NCBI GenBank assembly: GCA_945929845.1
Contig: CAMEON010000001.1
Span: forward strand, 72,060-134,373
Direction: 5' to 3'
DNA: 62,314 nucleotides
Source of the DNA: an uncultured Clostridia bacterium
GTDB lineage: Bacteria > Bacillota > Clostridia > Oscillospirales > CAG-272
A model generated the notes under the pieces. The model was not told the origin of the DNA. It saw nothing but the letters and a program-made list of their open reading frames with translations, and searched no databases. This document shows positions 42,193 to 50,276 of the stretch, in pieces. A program made the translations under genes and the position numbers. The first letter of the stretch is position 1. Every line of letters begins with the position of its first letter.

Positions 42193-42248
42193 AAAGGGGT
42201 TGTTGCGGGCGTGCTGGTCAGCACGCAAGTGCGGCGACCCCCTTTCTG
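42193..42248 (+). terminator. hairpin terminator after secG
   Basis: AAAAAGGGG ... CCCCCTTTCT flanks an inner perfect GCGTGCTG-GT-CAGCACGC stem. It is 32 bases after the secG stop and has a T-containing tail. Confidence 0.65.
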
Positions 42249-42325
42249 TTACCAATATTTACAAGCGATTGGATTGTGGAACGCATTACGGAACGCATTG
42301 CAGAACGCAGGGAGAAAAAGAGAAT

Positions 42326-43510
42326 ATGAAGCAGTATCCGATGCAAACATCTCCGCCGGAGAAGAAATCTCCCGGCGGAAAAAAGGGAGGGCGCATCGCC
42401 GGGGAGATCATGTCCCGCTGGCGCATACGGGGTCTTTGCTTTTCCGTTCCCTCAGAGATGAAGCGGATCCTTGTGGCTCTGCTAACTACCATTGCCGTTC
42501 TCCTCGTAGCACTCCTGATCCTGTTGGTGGCCGGACGAGATGTCATATTCACCACGACAGATAAAACACCTCAGGATACCTCCATACCGGAACTGCCGGT
42601 GGAGACCGGGGAATACATAGCCACCTCCGGTTCTCACCCCTTCGCTACCGGGCGGGAGGGAGATGTCAGCCTGCCCTTTTCGGATGCCTGTATCGTCCTG
42701 GATAAGAAGCTGATGAACTCCGCAAGAGCTGTGCTGGTGGATCTTTCGCGGGGTGAAGTCATTGCCTCCCGAAAGGGAGACGAACGGATGTATCCGGCCT
42801 CCCTGACCAAGCTCATGACGCTCATCGTGGTGGTGGAAAACCTGGCGGAGACCTCCAGTCTGTCGGATGAAGTGACCGTCAGCGAGGAAGTGTATCGGGC
42901 TATGCGGGCCGAGGGTGCTTCGGGTGCCGGGCTTGAGGTGGGGGAAACGCTGACGGTGAAATCCATGCTCTACCTGCTGATCCTGCGGTCGGATGGCATT
43001 GCCGCCTGCGAGCTGGCCCGGTACACCGCCGGGACGGAGGAGGCCTTCGTGACCCTGATGAATCACAAAGTGGCCTCCATGGGACTGACGAATACCCACT
43101 TTGCCAACCCGACCGGCCTTCAGGACGAGGGGAATTACTCCACCTGCCGGGACATGGCGGCCATCCTGGCGTATGCCATGGATATCGCCTTATGCCGGGA
43201 GATCCTGACGGCGGAAAAGTACGATGCACCCTGCACCAGCCAGGGGAAAGCCTTTACCTACTTCCTGTACAACAATCTGCTTGTCTCCATGCTGACTGAA
43301 AAATACCCGGGGGAGCGTCCGCAGAGCGTGCAGGTCATCGCCGGAAAGACCGGCTATGCCGGCGGTGAATCCGGCTACTGCTTAGCCACCTATGCCGTGA
43401 CACCGGACGGCCGGGCTTACCTGTGCGTCACCTCTCAGTCGGAGAGCTACCTGAACAGCATACAGGATTACATAACCCTGTACAATAAATATGTAAAGCC
43501 CGCCTCGTAA
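42326..43510 (+). CDS. D-alanyl-D-alanine carboxypeptidase (peptidase S11)
   Basis: 394 residues. The start at 42326 follows GGGAG. One membrane helix at about 48-70 (signal anchor) follows a long basic tail. Active-site motifs are SLTK (S159-K162) and KTG (341-343, in VIAGKTGYAGGESGYCL). The second motif reads SDG (222-224) where SxN is expected, in LILRSDGIAACELA. The family signature FANPTGLQDEGNYSTCRDMA is present. It removes the terminal D-Ala from pentapeptides and so limits cross-linking. Unlike the homologue at 18501 it keeps the KTG lysine and is probably active. No C-terminal anchor helix, so it is held by the N-terminus. Confidence 0.9.
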   Translation: MKQYPMQTSPPEKKSPGGKKGGRIAGEIMSRWRIRGLCFSVPSEMKRILVALLTTIAVLLVALLILLVAGRDVIFTTTDKTPQDTSIPELPVETGEYIATSGSHPFATGREGDVSLPFSDACIVLDKKLMNSARAVLVDLSRGEVIASRKGDERMYPASLTKLMTLIVVVENLAETSSLSDEVTVSEEVYRAMRAEGASGAGLEVGETLTVKSMLYLLILRSDGIAACELARYTAGTEEAFVTLMNHKVASMGLTNTHFANPTGLQDEGNYSTCRDMAAILAYAMDIALCREILTAEKYDAPCTSQGKAFTYFLYNNLLVSMLTEKYPGERPQSVQVIAGKTGYAGGESGYCLATYAVTPDGRAYLCVTSQSESYLNSIQDYITLYNKYVKPAS

Positions 43511-43566
43511 AATGGCTCGGCTTGCAGAACCACACAGTTTCAGAAACGGAAAGGAAGGAACAGAAC

Positions 43567-44712
43567 ATGAGCATGATGGAGAGAAACCCGGCATTCCCGG
43601 AGGTGAAGGGAAACTTCGGCTTTGGCTGTATGCGTCTGCCGATGAAGGACGGAGAGGTGGATACGGAGGCTTTCTCCGGGATGGTGGATGCGTTCATTCA
43701 GCAGGGCTTCAATTACTTTGACACCGCCCACGGTTACATCGGAGGCAAGAGTGAGACCGCCATTAAGACCTGTCTGACCTCCCGCTACCCCAGGGAGGCG
43801 TACATACTGACCGACAAGCTGTCCGAGAACTACTTTGAAAAGGAGGAGGACATCCGCCCTTACTTTGAGACCATGTGTCAGGCTACAGGGGTAGATTATT
43901 TTGACTTCTTCCTGCTCCACGCCCAGAATGCCCGGAACTACGAGAAGTACAAGGCCTGCCGGGCTTATGAGATCGCCGGGGAACTGAAGGCAGAGGGTCG
44001 GGTGCGCCATGTGGGCTTCTCCTTCCACGACAGTGCCGAGGTGCTGGACAGGATCCTGACAGAACAGCCCCAGATGGAGTTCGTACAGCTCCAGTTCAAC
44101 TACCTGGACTACGAGGATCCGAATGTGCAGAGCCGTGCCTGCTATGAGGTGTGCCGCAAGCATGGGAAGCCTGTCATCGTCATGGAACCGGTCAGGGGAG
44201 GGAGCCTTGTCAACCTGCCCCCCCAGGCTATGGAGGTAATGGAGCAGGCAGGTGGCGGTTCTCCCGCCAGCTACGCCATCCGGTATGCCGCCGGGTTCGA
44301 GGGCATTTTCATGGTGCTGTCCGGAATGAGCAACATGGCCCAGATGCAGGATAACCTTTCTTACATGAAGGACTTTCACCCGCTGACAGAGGCGGAGCAG
44401 GCCGTGGTGGCGGAGGTCATCCGCCGCTTCCGGGAGACACCGTTGATCCCCTGTACAGGCTGTCGGTACTGCACGGACGGCTGTCCCATGAGCATCCATA
44501 TCCCCACGCTGTTCACCGCCGAGAATCAGGCACGCCAGTTCGGAAAGGAGCAGGGCATGTGGCTCTACCAACTGGCGACTGAGACGCAGGACGAAAAAAT
44601 GCCGGGTAAACCCTCCGACTGCGTGCAGTGCGGCCAGTGCGAGGAGATCTGCCCCCAGCACCTGCCCATCCGGGAACTGCTCAAGACCGTAGCCCTGCGG
44701 TTTGAAGCCTGA
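43567..44712 (+). CDS. aldo/keto reductase with C-terminal 4Fe-4S domain
   Basis: 381 residues. The start at 43567 follows GGAAGGAA. The N-terminal barrel has GFGCMRLP, NYFDTAHGY (D52, catalytic Y57) and LTDKLS (K84), with the His equivalent in FFLLHAQN, so the AKR tetrad seems present. The C-terminus carries two cysteine clusters, CTGCRYCTDGCP (about 296) and CVQCGQCEEICP (about 352), as in the anaerobe YhdN-like AKR/ferredoxin fusions. It presumably reduces an aldehyde or keto substrate with NAD(P)H or ferredoxin in the cytoplasm. Substrate unknown. sfsA follows 14 bases on. Confidence 0.92.
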   Translation: MSMMERNPAFPEVKGNFGFGCMRLPMKDGEVDTEAFSGMVDAFIQQGFNYFDTAHGYIGGKSETAIKTCLTSRYPREAYILTDKLSENYFEKEEDIRPYFETMCQATGVDYFDFFLLHAQNARNYEKYKACRAYEIAGELKAEGRVRHVGFSFHDSAEVLDRILTEQPQMEFVQLQFNYLDYEDPNVQSRACYEVCRKHGKPVIVMEPVRGGSLVNLPPQAMEVMEQAGGGSPASYAIRYAAGFEGIFMVLSGMSNMAQMQDNLSYMKDFHPLTEAEQAVVAEVIRRFRETPLIPCTGCRYCTDGCPMSIHIPTLFTAENQARQFGKEQGMWLYQLATETQDEKMPGKPSDCVQCGQCEEICPQHLPIRELLKTVALRFEA

Positions 44713-44726
44713 GGAACCCCGCCTGT

Positions 44727-45443
44727 ATGAAGTATGCGCATATCCTCAAGGCCCGGTTCCTGTCCCGTCCCAACCGTTTCGTTGCCCTGGTGGAGTTGGA
44801 CGGCCGGGAATTGGCTGTCCATGTGAAGAACACCGGACGGTGCCAGGAATTGCTCCTGCCGGGAGCGGTGGTGTATCTGGAGGATTTCAGCGGGCGAATG
44901 GGAAAGCGGAAGCTACCCTGCGACCTTGTTGCCGTGGAGAAGGGAGCGCAGGGTCTGCTGATCAATATGGATGCCCAGGCACCCAACCGGGTGGTGGAGG
45001 AAGCCTTGCGGGAGGGGACGCTCTGTCTGCCCGGGTTGACAGGCCCTTTGACTGTTCGGCCGGAGACTGTCTTCGGGGACTCCCGCTTTGATTTCTTTGT
45101 CAGGGACGGAAGCGGACGGGAGGGCTATCTGGAGGTCAAGGGGGTGACGCTGGAGGAGCATGGCGTTGCCTCCTTTCCGGATGCGCCCACCGAGCGGGGG
45201 GTCAAGCATATCCGGGAGCTGGTATCGGCCAGAGAGCAGGGGTATGTGGCCTGCATTCTGTTCGTGATCCAGATGGAGGGAATGACCGTGTTCCGCCCCA
45301 ACGATGCCCGTCATATGGCTTTTGGGGAGGCTTTGCGGTATGCCGCTTCCCAAGGGGTGGCGATCATGGCTCGGCAATGCGCCGTAACACCGGATTCCTT
45401 GTGCCTGACCACAGAGGTGCCGGTGGATCTGTCCAGGTACTGA
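44727..45443 (+). CDS. sfsA: SfsA family nuclease-like protein
   Basis: 238 residues. The whole family pattern is visible: ARFLSRPNRFVALVEL, HVKNTGRCQELLLPGA, RVVEEAL, GDSRFDFFV, LEVKGVTL with acidic catalytic-type residues, FPDAPTERGVKHIREL and CILFVIQM. SfsA was first described as a stimulator of maltose genes in E. coli. Its fold is a nuclease-type domain, with nuclease activity reported for some members. It sits between an aldo/keto reductase gene and an EamA transporter gene with short gaps, a likely co-transcript. The ribosome site (GAGGAA) is modest. Confidence 0.93.
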   Translation: MKYAHILKARFLSRPNRFVALVELDGRELAVHVKNTGRCQELLLPGAVVYLEDFSGRMGKRKLPCDLVAVEKGAQGLLINMDAQAPNRVVEEALREGTLCLPGLTGPLTVRPETVFGDSRFDFFVRDGSGREGYLEVKGVTLEEHGVASFPDAPTERGVKHIRELVSAREQGYVACILFVIQMEGMTVFRPNDARHMAFGEALRYAASQGVAIMARQCAVTPDSLCLTTEVPVDLSRY

Positions 45444-45463
45444 ATCGAAGGAGACTTGTTGAT

Positions 45464-46339
45464 ATGTGGATTGTTCTTGCGTTTGCATCCGCCCTGTTCG
45501 CCGGATTGACTTCCATCCTGGCGAAATGCGGGATCAGAAAGACGGATTCCCATGTGGCAACAGCCATACGAACCGTTGTGGTGCTGGCTTTTTCCTGGAT
45601 CATGGTATTCCTGGTCGGTTCCCAGAACACCATTACGGAGATAGATAGGAAATCCCTGCTTTTCCTGATCCTGTCCGGTCTGGCCACCGGTGCCTCCTGG
45701 CTGTGCTACTTCCGGGCGCTCCAGGTAGGTACCATCAATCAGGTGGTTCCTATAGACAAATCAAGCACCGTTCTGACGGTGCTTTTGGCGTTCCTTTTCC
45801 TGCACGAAAAAGTGACCTGGCTCAAAGCGGTGGCGGTACTGCTCATCGCGGTGGGCACCTTCCTGATGGTGGAAAGGAAGAAAGAACCGCAGGTGCAGCC
45901 AGCGGATGAAAGGAAGGGCCGTGGGTGGCTGGTATATGCCATCCTTTCGGCTGTGTTTGCCAGCCTGACCTCGCTTCTGGCGAAGGTTGGCATTACAGGT
46001 GTGGAGTCCAACCTGGGCACAGCCATACGCACCGGGGTGGTGCTGGTCATGGCCTGGGTGGTGGTGTTTGCCGCCGGCAAGCAGAAGACCATCCGACACA
46101 TTTCCGGCCGGGAGCTTGTCTTTATCTGCCTGTCCGGCCTGGCCACCGGTGCCTCCTGGCTGTGCTACTACAAGGCGTTGCAGGATGGCCAGGCCAGCGT
46201 GGTGGTGCCCATTGACAAGCTGAGCATACTGGTGACAGTGGTCTTTTCCCGGTTGGTTTTCAAGGAGAAGCTGTCTCGCAAGGCCGCACTCGGACTTGCT
46301 TTGCTGGTGGTTGGCACACTGCTTATGATCTTTGGCTGA
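45464..46339 (+). CDS. EamA/DMT family transporter
   Basis: 291 residues. The start at 45464 follows AAGGAG. Ten predicted helices form two EamA repeats. Both halves contain LSGLATGASWLCY followed by [FY]-[RK]-ALQ, and PIDK, and both begin with ...SALFAGLTSILAK or SAVFASLTSLLAKVGI. At DNA level 45671-45710 and 46130-46169 differ at one of 40 bases. DMT transporters export or import small metabolites. Members of this YdcZ/EamA shape are often unassigned. The stop codon lies at the edge of the family B repeat (46338). Confidence 0.9.
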   Translation: MWIVLAFASALFAGLTSILAKCGIRKTDSHVATAIRTVVVLAFSWIMVFLVGSQNTITEIDRKSLLFLILSGLATGASWLCYFRALQVGTINQVVPIDKSSTVLTVLLAFLFLHEKVTWLKAVAVLLIAVGTFLMVERKKEPQVQPADERKGRGWLVYAILSAVFASLTSLLAKVGITGVESNLGTAIRTGVVLVMAWVVVFAAGKQKTIRHISGRELVFICLSGLATGASWLCYYKALQDGQASVVVPIDKLSILVTVVFSRLVFKEKLSRKAALGLALLVVGTLLMIFG

Positions 46340-46447
46340 TTTTCACGCCTGGGATTGCGAAAAATTCGATGAACGAGGGCATATCCAGTTTTTCGGAAAT
46401 AAGCAGGTGGAAAAAGATGTACCAACGAAAAAATCAGCGGTTCCTTA
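46338..46447. repeat. family B inverted-repeat element, copy 2
   Basis: About 110 bases matching the reverse complement of 10129-10293. Shared blocks are GGGATTGCGAAAAA, CAGTTTTTCGGAAATAAGCAGG, AAAAAGATGTACCA and the terminal AATCAGCGGTTCCTTA. The left end is degenerate (GGCTGATTTT) and overlaps the EamA stop codon. No gene inside. Confidence 0.65.
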
Positions 46448-46492
46448 ACAAAACGCTAACATTTCAGCAATGCTTCTTAAACCTACGGTGAT

Positions 46493-46498
46493 TATAAT
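46493..46498 (+). promoter_or_regulatory. possible -10 of the two-component operon, with TTAACA-like boxes upstream
   Basis: TATAAT without a clear -35. Upstream, TTAACA (46445-46450) and CTAACA (46456-46461) are spaced by one helical turn (11 bases), the arrangement of PhoP-type direct repeats. The first box overlaps the end of the family B repeat. Confidence 0.4.
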
Positions 46499-46559
46499 AA
46501 GCATAAGATTCACGCAGAAACACACACCCGGATGAGGTTGATGCAGGAAGGAGGTACCC

Positions 46560-47231
46560 GTGATCCAGATTTTGGTCGCAGAGGACGACAAGGCCATGAA
46601 TGCGTTAGTTCGTTCCTATCTGACGGATAACGGATATGAAGCCACGCCCTGTGATAACGGCAGGGAGGCCATGCGCCTTTTGGATGAAAAGCCCTTTGAC
46701 ATGATCATCACCGATGTGATGATGCCGGAAATGGACGGCTTTGAGCTAGCCAGACGGGTCAGGGAGACGGATAAGAAGATCCCCATCCTGTACATGACCG
46801 CCCTGGACGACAAGCCCTCCAAGCAGTTGGGCTACAGACTGGGCATTGATGACTATGTGGTCAAGCCCTTTGACGCAGATCTGCTGATGCTGCGGGTGGC
46901 CGCATTGCTCCGCCGGGCGAATATCGAGCGGTGCCGGGAACTGGTGGCAGGGAACCTGCGGATGAGCCGGGACGAGCACACCGCCTATGTTGACGGGGAG
47001 GAGCTTCCCCTGACTGTGCGGGAATTTGATATTCTCTTCAAGTTGCTCTCTTTCCCCCGGAGAACCTTCACAAGAACGCAACTTATGGACGAATTCTGGG
47101 GATTTGATTCCTCGGCCTCCTCCCGGACGGTGGATGTATACATTGCGAAATTGAGGGAGAAAACAAGCCGGTGCGACGGATTTGACATCATGACGGTGCA
47201 TGGGCTGGGGTATAAGGCGGTCCTCCGATGA
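46560..47231 (+). CDS. OmpR-family response regulator
   Basis: 223 residues from a GTG start 5 bases after AGGAGG. The receiver domain has the acidic pair E8-D9-D10, phospho-acceptor D52 (IITDVMMPEMDG), T80 and K102 (VVKPFD). The winged-helix effector domain has LPLTVREFDILFKLLSFPRRTFTRTQLMDEFWG and RTVDVYIAKLREK. It overlaps the kinase gene by 4 bases (ATGA), so it is translated together with its cognate kinase. The target is unknown. Tandem TTAACA-like boxes in front of the operon suggest autoregulation. Confidence 0.95.
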   Translation: MIQILVAEDDKAMNALVRSYLTDNGYEATPCDNGREAMRLLDEKPFDMIITDVMMPEMDGFELARRVRETDKKIPILYMTALDDKPSKQLGYRLGIDDYVVKPFDADLLMLRVAALLRRANIERCRELVAGNLRMSRDEHTAYVDGEELPLTVREFDILFKLLSFPRRTFTRTQLMDEFWGFDSSASSRTVDVYIAKLREKTSRCDGFDIMTVHGLGYKAVLR

Positions 47232-48274
47232 GAAGGCGGAAGCTATCTGGCAATTCACTGATGGGGGGAGCGATCCTGTTTGCCACCGTGTCTGTGGTGG
47301 TGACGGTAGCGGTCAGCCTGCATGAGAACCTTGTGAAGCACATTGAAAACCAGGCGGTTATCACGCTGATCATGTTGGCGGCTATCCTCCTGTTGGCGGG
47401 CATATGTACGGTCATCGACTATTTCCGCCGCAAGATCATGGTGGAGACCCCGACGAAAAGGATCCTGGATGCGACAGACAGAATTGCCTCCGGCGATTTC
47501 TCCGTCCGCCTGGAGATCACCCATGCATACCACCACTATGATGAGTATGACTACATCATGGAGAACCTGAACCGGATGGCGGCGGAGTTGTCTCATACGG
47601 AGATGTTGCATACTGATTTTATCTCCAATGTGTCCCACGAACTGAAGACCCCCCTGGCCATCATTCAGAATTACGCCACGCTGATGCAGGATGAGCGGTT
47701 AAGCCAAGACCTGCGGCGGCAGTACGCAGAGACACTTGTAGCCACCTCCCGACGGCTGACGGCGTTGATTTCCAACATTCTGAAGCTGAATAAGCTGGAG
47801 AATCAGGAGATCAAGCCGGATCGGGAAAGAATCAGGCTGGATGATATGCTGGCTGGAACCGTCCTGCAGTATGAGGAGCTGATCGACCGGAAGGGCCTTG
47901 ACCTGATCTGCGACCTGGACGAGGTGGAGATCGTCTCCTCCCCGGATTACCTGGAGATCGTGTGGAACAATCTGATCTCCAACGCCATCAAGTTCACCGA
48001 CAACGGCGGGCGGATCGGCGTCTCCCTGAAGGCGGAGGACGGCAGGGCCGTGGTCAGGGTATGGGACACGGGGTGCGGCATTTCCAGGGAAACAGGTCAG
48101 CGTATCTTTGAAAAATTCTATCAGGGGGACACATCCCACGCCGGAGAGGGGAATGGGCTGGGTCTGGCCCTGGTCCGGAAGGTCATAGACACGATAGGAG
48201 GAGAGATCTCTGTGGAGAGCGAGCTGGGAAAAGGCAGTACCTTCACGGTGATCCTGATGCTGAATCAACAATGA
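47228..48274 (+). CDS. sensor histidine kinase
   Basis: 348 residues. Two membrane helices (about 13-31 and 43-64) are separated by only about 11 residues, so there is almost no external sensor domain. Signals are probably sensed in the membrane or through the partner membrane proteins. A HAMP-like linker, the H-box FISNVSHELKTPL (H137), N-box WNNLISNAIKF, G1 VWDTGCGIS and G2 GEGNGLGLALV follow. It phosphorylates the response regulator encoded just upstream and overlaps the next membrane-protein gene by 4 bases. This is the intramembrane-sensing kinase pattern often found with envelope-stress systems. Confidence 0.95.
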   Translation: MRRRKLSGNSLMGGAILFATVSVVVTVAVSLHENLVKHIENQAVITLIMLAAILLLAGICTVIDYFRRKIMVETPTKRILDATDRIASGDFSVRLEITHAYHHYDEYDYIMENLNRMAAELSHTEMLHTDFISNVSHELKTPLAIIQNYATLMQDERLSQDLRRQYAETLVATSRRLTALISNILKLNKLENQEIKPDRERIRLDDMLAGTVLQYEELIDRKGLDLICDLDEVEIVSSPDYLEIVWNNLISNAIKFTDNGGRIGVSLKAEDGRAVVRVWDTGCGISRETGQRIFEKFYQGDTSHAGEGNGLGLALVRKVIDTIGGEISVESELGKGSTFTVILMLNQQ

Positions 48275-49212
48275 AACAGAAACATCATGAACAAAAGCCG
48301 CATCCCTTCCTGTCTCGTCTGAAGGAGCCGGGACTTCCACTTCTTTGTCTGATTTGGTTTATCACCCTGCTCGCCATAGCCGGCTCCCTTGCGGCAGTCT
48401 TCATGGATTATACAGGCTTCCTTTCCTACCCGTTATATGTGGTAGCCGCCCTGACCCTTACCTACACGGTGTACAGTCTTGTGCGTGTGGTACCCACCAT
48501 GAAGAGTCGGTTCCTGACCGTCATGGGCAAGCGGGATTTCACCCGGAACCTGACGGAGGACTACAGCTTCCGTACCGTTGCTTTCTCCTGTATATCCTTC
48601 GTCATCAATATCGGCTTTGTCATATTCAACTCGGTCTTTGCCATCATGCTGCATTCCGTGTGGCATGGCGCCATGGCCGGGTACTACCTTCTGCTCTCTG
48701 CCATCCGAGGCAGTGTGGTTGTGGGCGGGAGGAAGGCTACCCGCCGTGCCGGTGGGGATGAGACGGCTCTGCTTGTCAACAAGCTGAAGGTATACAGAAA
48801 CTGCGGGGTGTCGCTGTTCATCCTGGAGGTGGCCATGGCGGTGGCGGTTTCTCTGATGGTTCTGTCCAGACGACCGACACAGAGCACCGAGATCATGGCC
48901 ATCGCCTCTGCCGCTTACACCTTCGTCAAGATGACCGCTTCTATTGTCAACCTTGTCAAGGCAAAACGGATCAAGGATCCGGTCGTACAGTCCATACGCA
49001 ACATAGGACTGGCAGAGGCGACGGTGTCCATGCTGTCCCTGTGCACCGTGCTGATCGCCACCTTTGGCAAGGAGGATACGGATATGTTCGCCATGAAGGT
49101 GTCCGCAGGTGTGGTCGTCTGCCTGATGACAGTTCTTTTGGGGGCGTTCATGATCGTGTATGGGAACATACAATTGAAAAAGCTCAGGCAGAGCAGGGAG
49201 GCAGAAACATAG
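48271..49212 (+). CDS. polytopic membrane protein coupled to the kinase
   Basis: 313 residues, starting inside the kinase stop (ATGA). About eight hydrophobic segments in two groups. Cytoplasmic loops are basic (TMKSRFLTVMGKRDFTRNLTEDYSFR, VKAKRIKDP). No known transporter motif seen. Translational coupling to an intramembrane-sensing kinase suggests it is either the sensor partner or the main target. Unknown family to me, with an intact frame and codon use like its neighbours. Confidence 0.7.
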   Translation: MKQKHHEQKPHPFLSRLKEPGLPLLCLIWFITLLAIAGSLAAVFMDYTGFLSYPLYVVAALTLTYTVYSLVRVVPTMKSRFLTVMGKRDFTRNLTEDYSFRTVAFSCISFVINIGFVIFNSVFAIMLHSVWHGAMAGYYLLLSAIRGSVVVGGRKATRRAGGDETALLVNKLKVYRNCGVSLFILEVAMAVAVSLMVLSRRPTQSTEIMAIASAAYTFVKMTASIVNLVKAKRIKDPVVQSIRNIGLAEATVSMLSLCTVLIATFGKEDTDMFAMKVSAGVVVCLMTVLLGAFMIVYGNIQLKKLRQSREAET

Positions 49213-49213
49213 C

Positions 49214-49639
49214 GTGGAACACAGGGATCAAAACAGGAACGGAAACCATCATACATTCAGATACTCCTACATCGCACCCACAGAGGAGGAGCGCCGGGAG
49301 ATAGAGAGCATCCGGCGGTCATATATCACCGGGGAAGACAGGGGTAGCAAGCTGGATCAGCTTCGTGCCCTGGACAGCCGGGTGAAAAAGCCGGCACTGT
49401 GGGTCGCTCTCAACCTGGGCATCCTCGGACTGCTGTCCTTCGGATTGGGCTTTTCCATGGTGATGGAATGGCGTATGCTCCTTGGGGGCATTATCATCTC
49501 TTTGGCAGGCGTTGTCCTCATGGTGCTGGCCTACCCGGTGCATGAGGCGATCCTCCGGCGGAACAAGGCCAAATACAGGGATCAGATCCTGAAGCTGTCC
49601 GAGGAGCTTCTCCATGAGGGAGAGAACCAAAACAGTTGA
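49214..49639 (+). CDS. small membrane protein, fourth gene of the two-component operon
   Basis: 141 residues from a GTG start 1 base after the previous stop. A polar N-terminus (FRYSYIAPTEEERREIESIRRSY) precedes two helices (about 64-85 and 88-110) and a basic C-terminal helix. The YIAPTEEER...IRR-Y segment recurs, as I recall, in short clostridial membrane proteins of unknown role. Close packing suggests it works with the 313-residue membrane protein. A hairpin terminator follows at 49653. Confidence 0.65.
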   Translation: MEHRDQNRNGNHHTFRYSYIAPTEEERREIESIRRSYITGEDRGSKLDQLRALDSRVKKPALWVALNLGILGLLSFGLGFSMVMEWRMLLGGIIISLAGVVLMVLAYPVHEAILRRNKAKYRDQILKLSEELLHEGENQNS

Positions 49640-49652
49640 AGTAAAAACGAAT

Positions 49653-49688
49653 GCCCGTGAAAGACACCACAGTCTTCACGGGCTTTGT
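49653..49688. terminator. terminator between convergent genes
   Basis: GCCCGTGAA-GAC ... GTC-TTCACGGGC, followed by TTTGT on plus. It lies between the convergent stops at 49639 and 49709 and can serve both. Confidence 0.75.
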
Positions 49689-49708
49689 CATGGAAACGCT
49701 TGCTTCCA

Positions 49709-50242
49709 TTATTCCTGGGGGAATCGTGTCATCTCGTTCTTGTGCCCCTCGGCCATCCGGTTCCAGGTCGTCTTATCCACCCGACCGCTTTCCGGCAGGC
49801 GTTGCAGGCTCTGGAATCGCTTCACCGCCGTCTCGGTCTCGGGGCCAAAGGCACCGTTGACCGTCAGACTGGCCGCATCCAGTCCGTAGGTCAGGAGCAG
49901 TTCCCGGAGCAGAAGCTGAATGACCGTGATCAGCATCCCCTCATCACCCAGCCCTGCCGAATATCCGATGGGGTGTCGGGGGAAGAAATGCACCGGATCC
50001 GGAAGACTGCGCTTCTCCACATTCTCCTGGTAGGCACGGAACAGGGCATTCCAGGTCGTCTGGTCAGCCGTTCCCGTCACGGGCAACCGGTAGATGTTCT
50101 GAAATATGGCCAGCGCACGGCCGGTGGTGGTTCCGAATACCCCGTCCACTGGCACCGGGGGGATCCGGGTGTCGTCGTAGGAGAGCTGGCGCAGGTAGCG
50201 CTGGAGATTCATGATCGCCTGGGTCTGGTTGTGATTATCCAT
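49709..50242 (-). CDS. protein with two peptidoglycan-binding repeats
   Basis: 177 residues. The start at 50242 follows AAGGAGG. The frame extends 17 codons upstream without a site. Two PG_binding_1-type units are visible, IPPVPVDGVFGTTTGRALAIFQNIYRLPVTG and LTVNGAFGPETETAVKRFQSLQRLPESGRVD, each followed by TTWN. There is no signal peptide or catalytic domain. Together with the two genes upstream it forms a compact minus-strand cluster. Proteins with such repeats bind cortex or wall glycan. Lack of an export signal could mean forespore or mother-cell use. Confidence 0.82.
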   Translation of the reverse strand: MDNHNQTQAIMNLQRYLRQLSYDDTRIPPVPVDGVFGTTTGRALAIFQNIYRLPVTGTADQTTWNALFRAYQENVEKRSLPDPVHFFPRHPIGYSAGLGDEGMLITVIQLLLRELLLTYGLDAASLTVNGAFGPETETAVKRFQSLQRLPESGRVDKTTWNRMAEGHKNEMTRFPQE

Positions 50243-50276
50243 CTGAATACCTCCTTGCGTGTGGGACTTGATGCGG

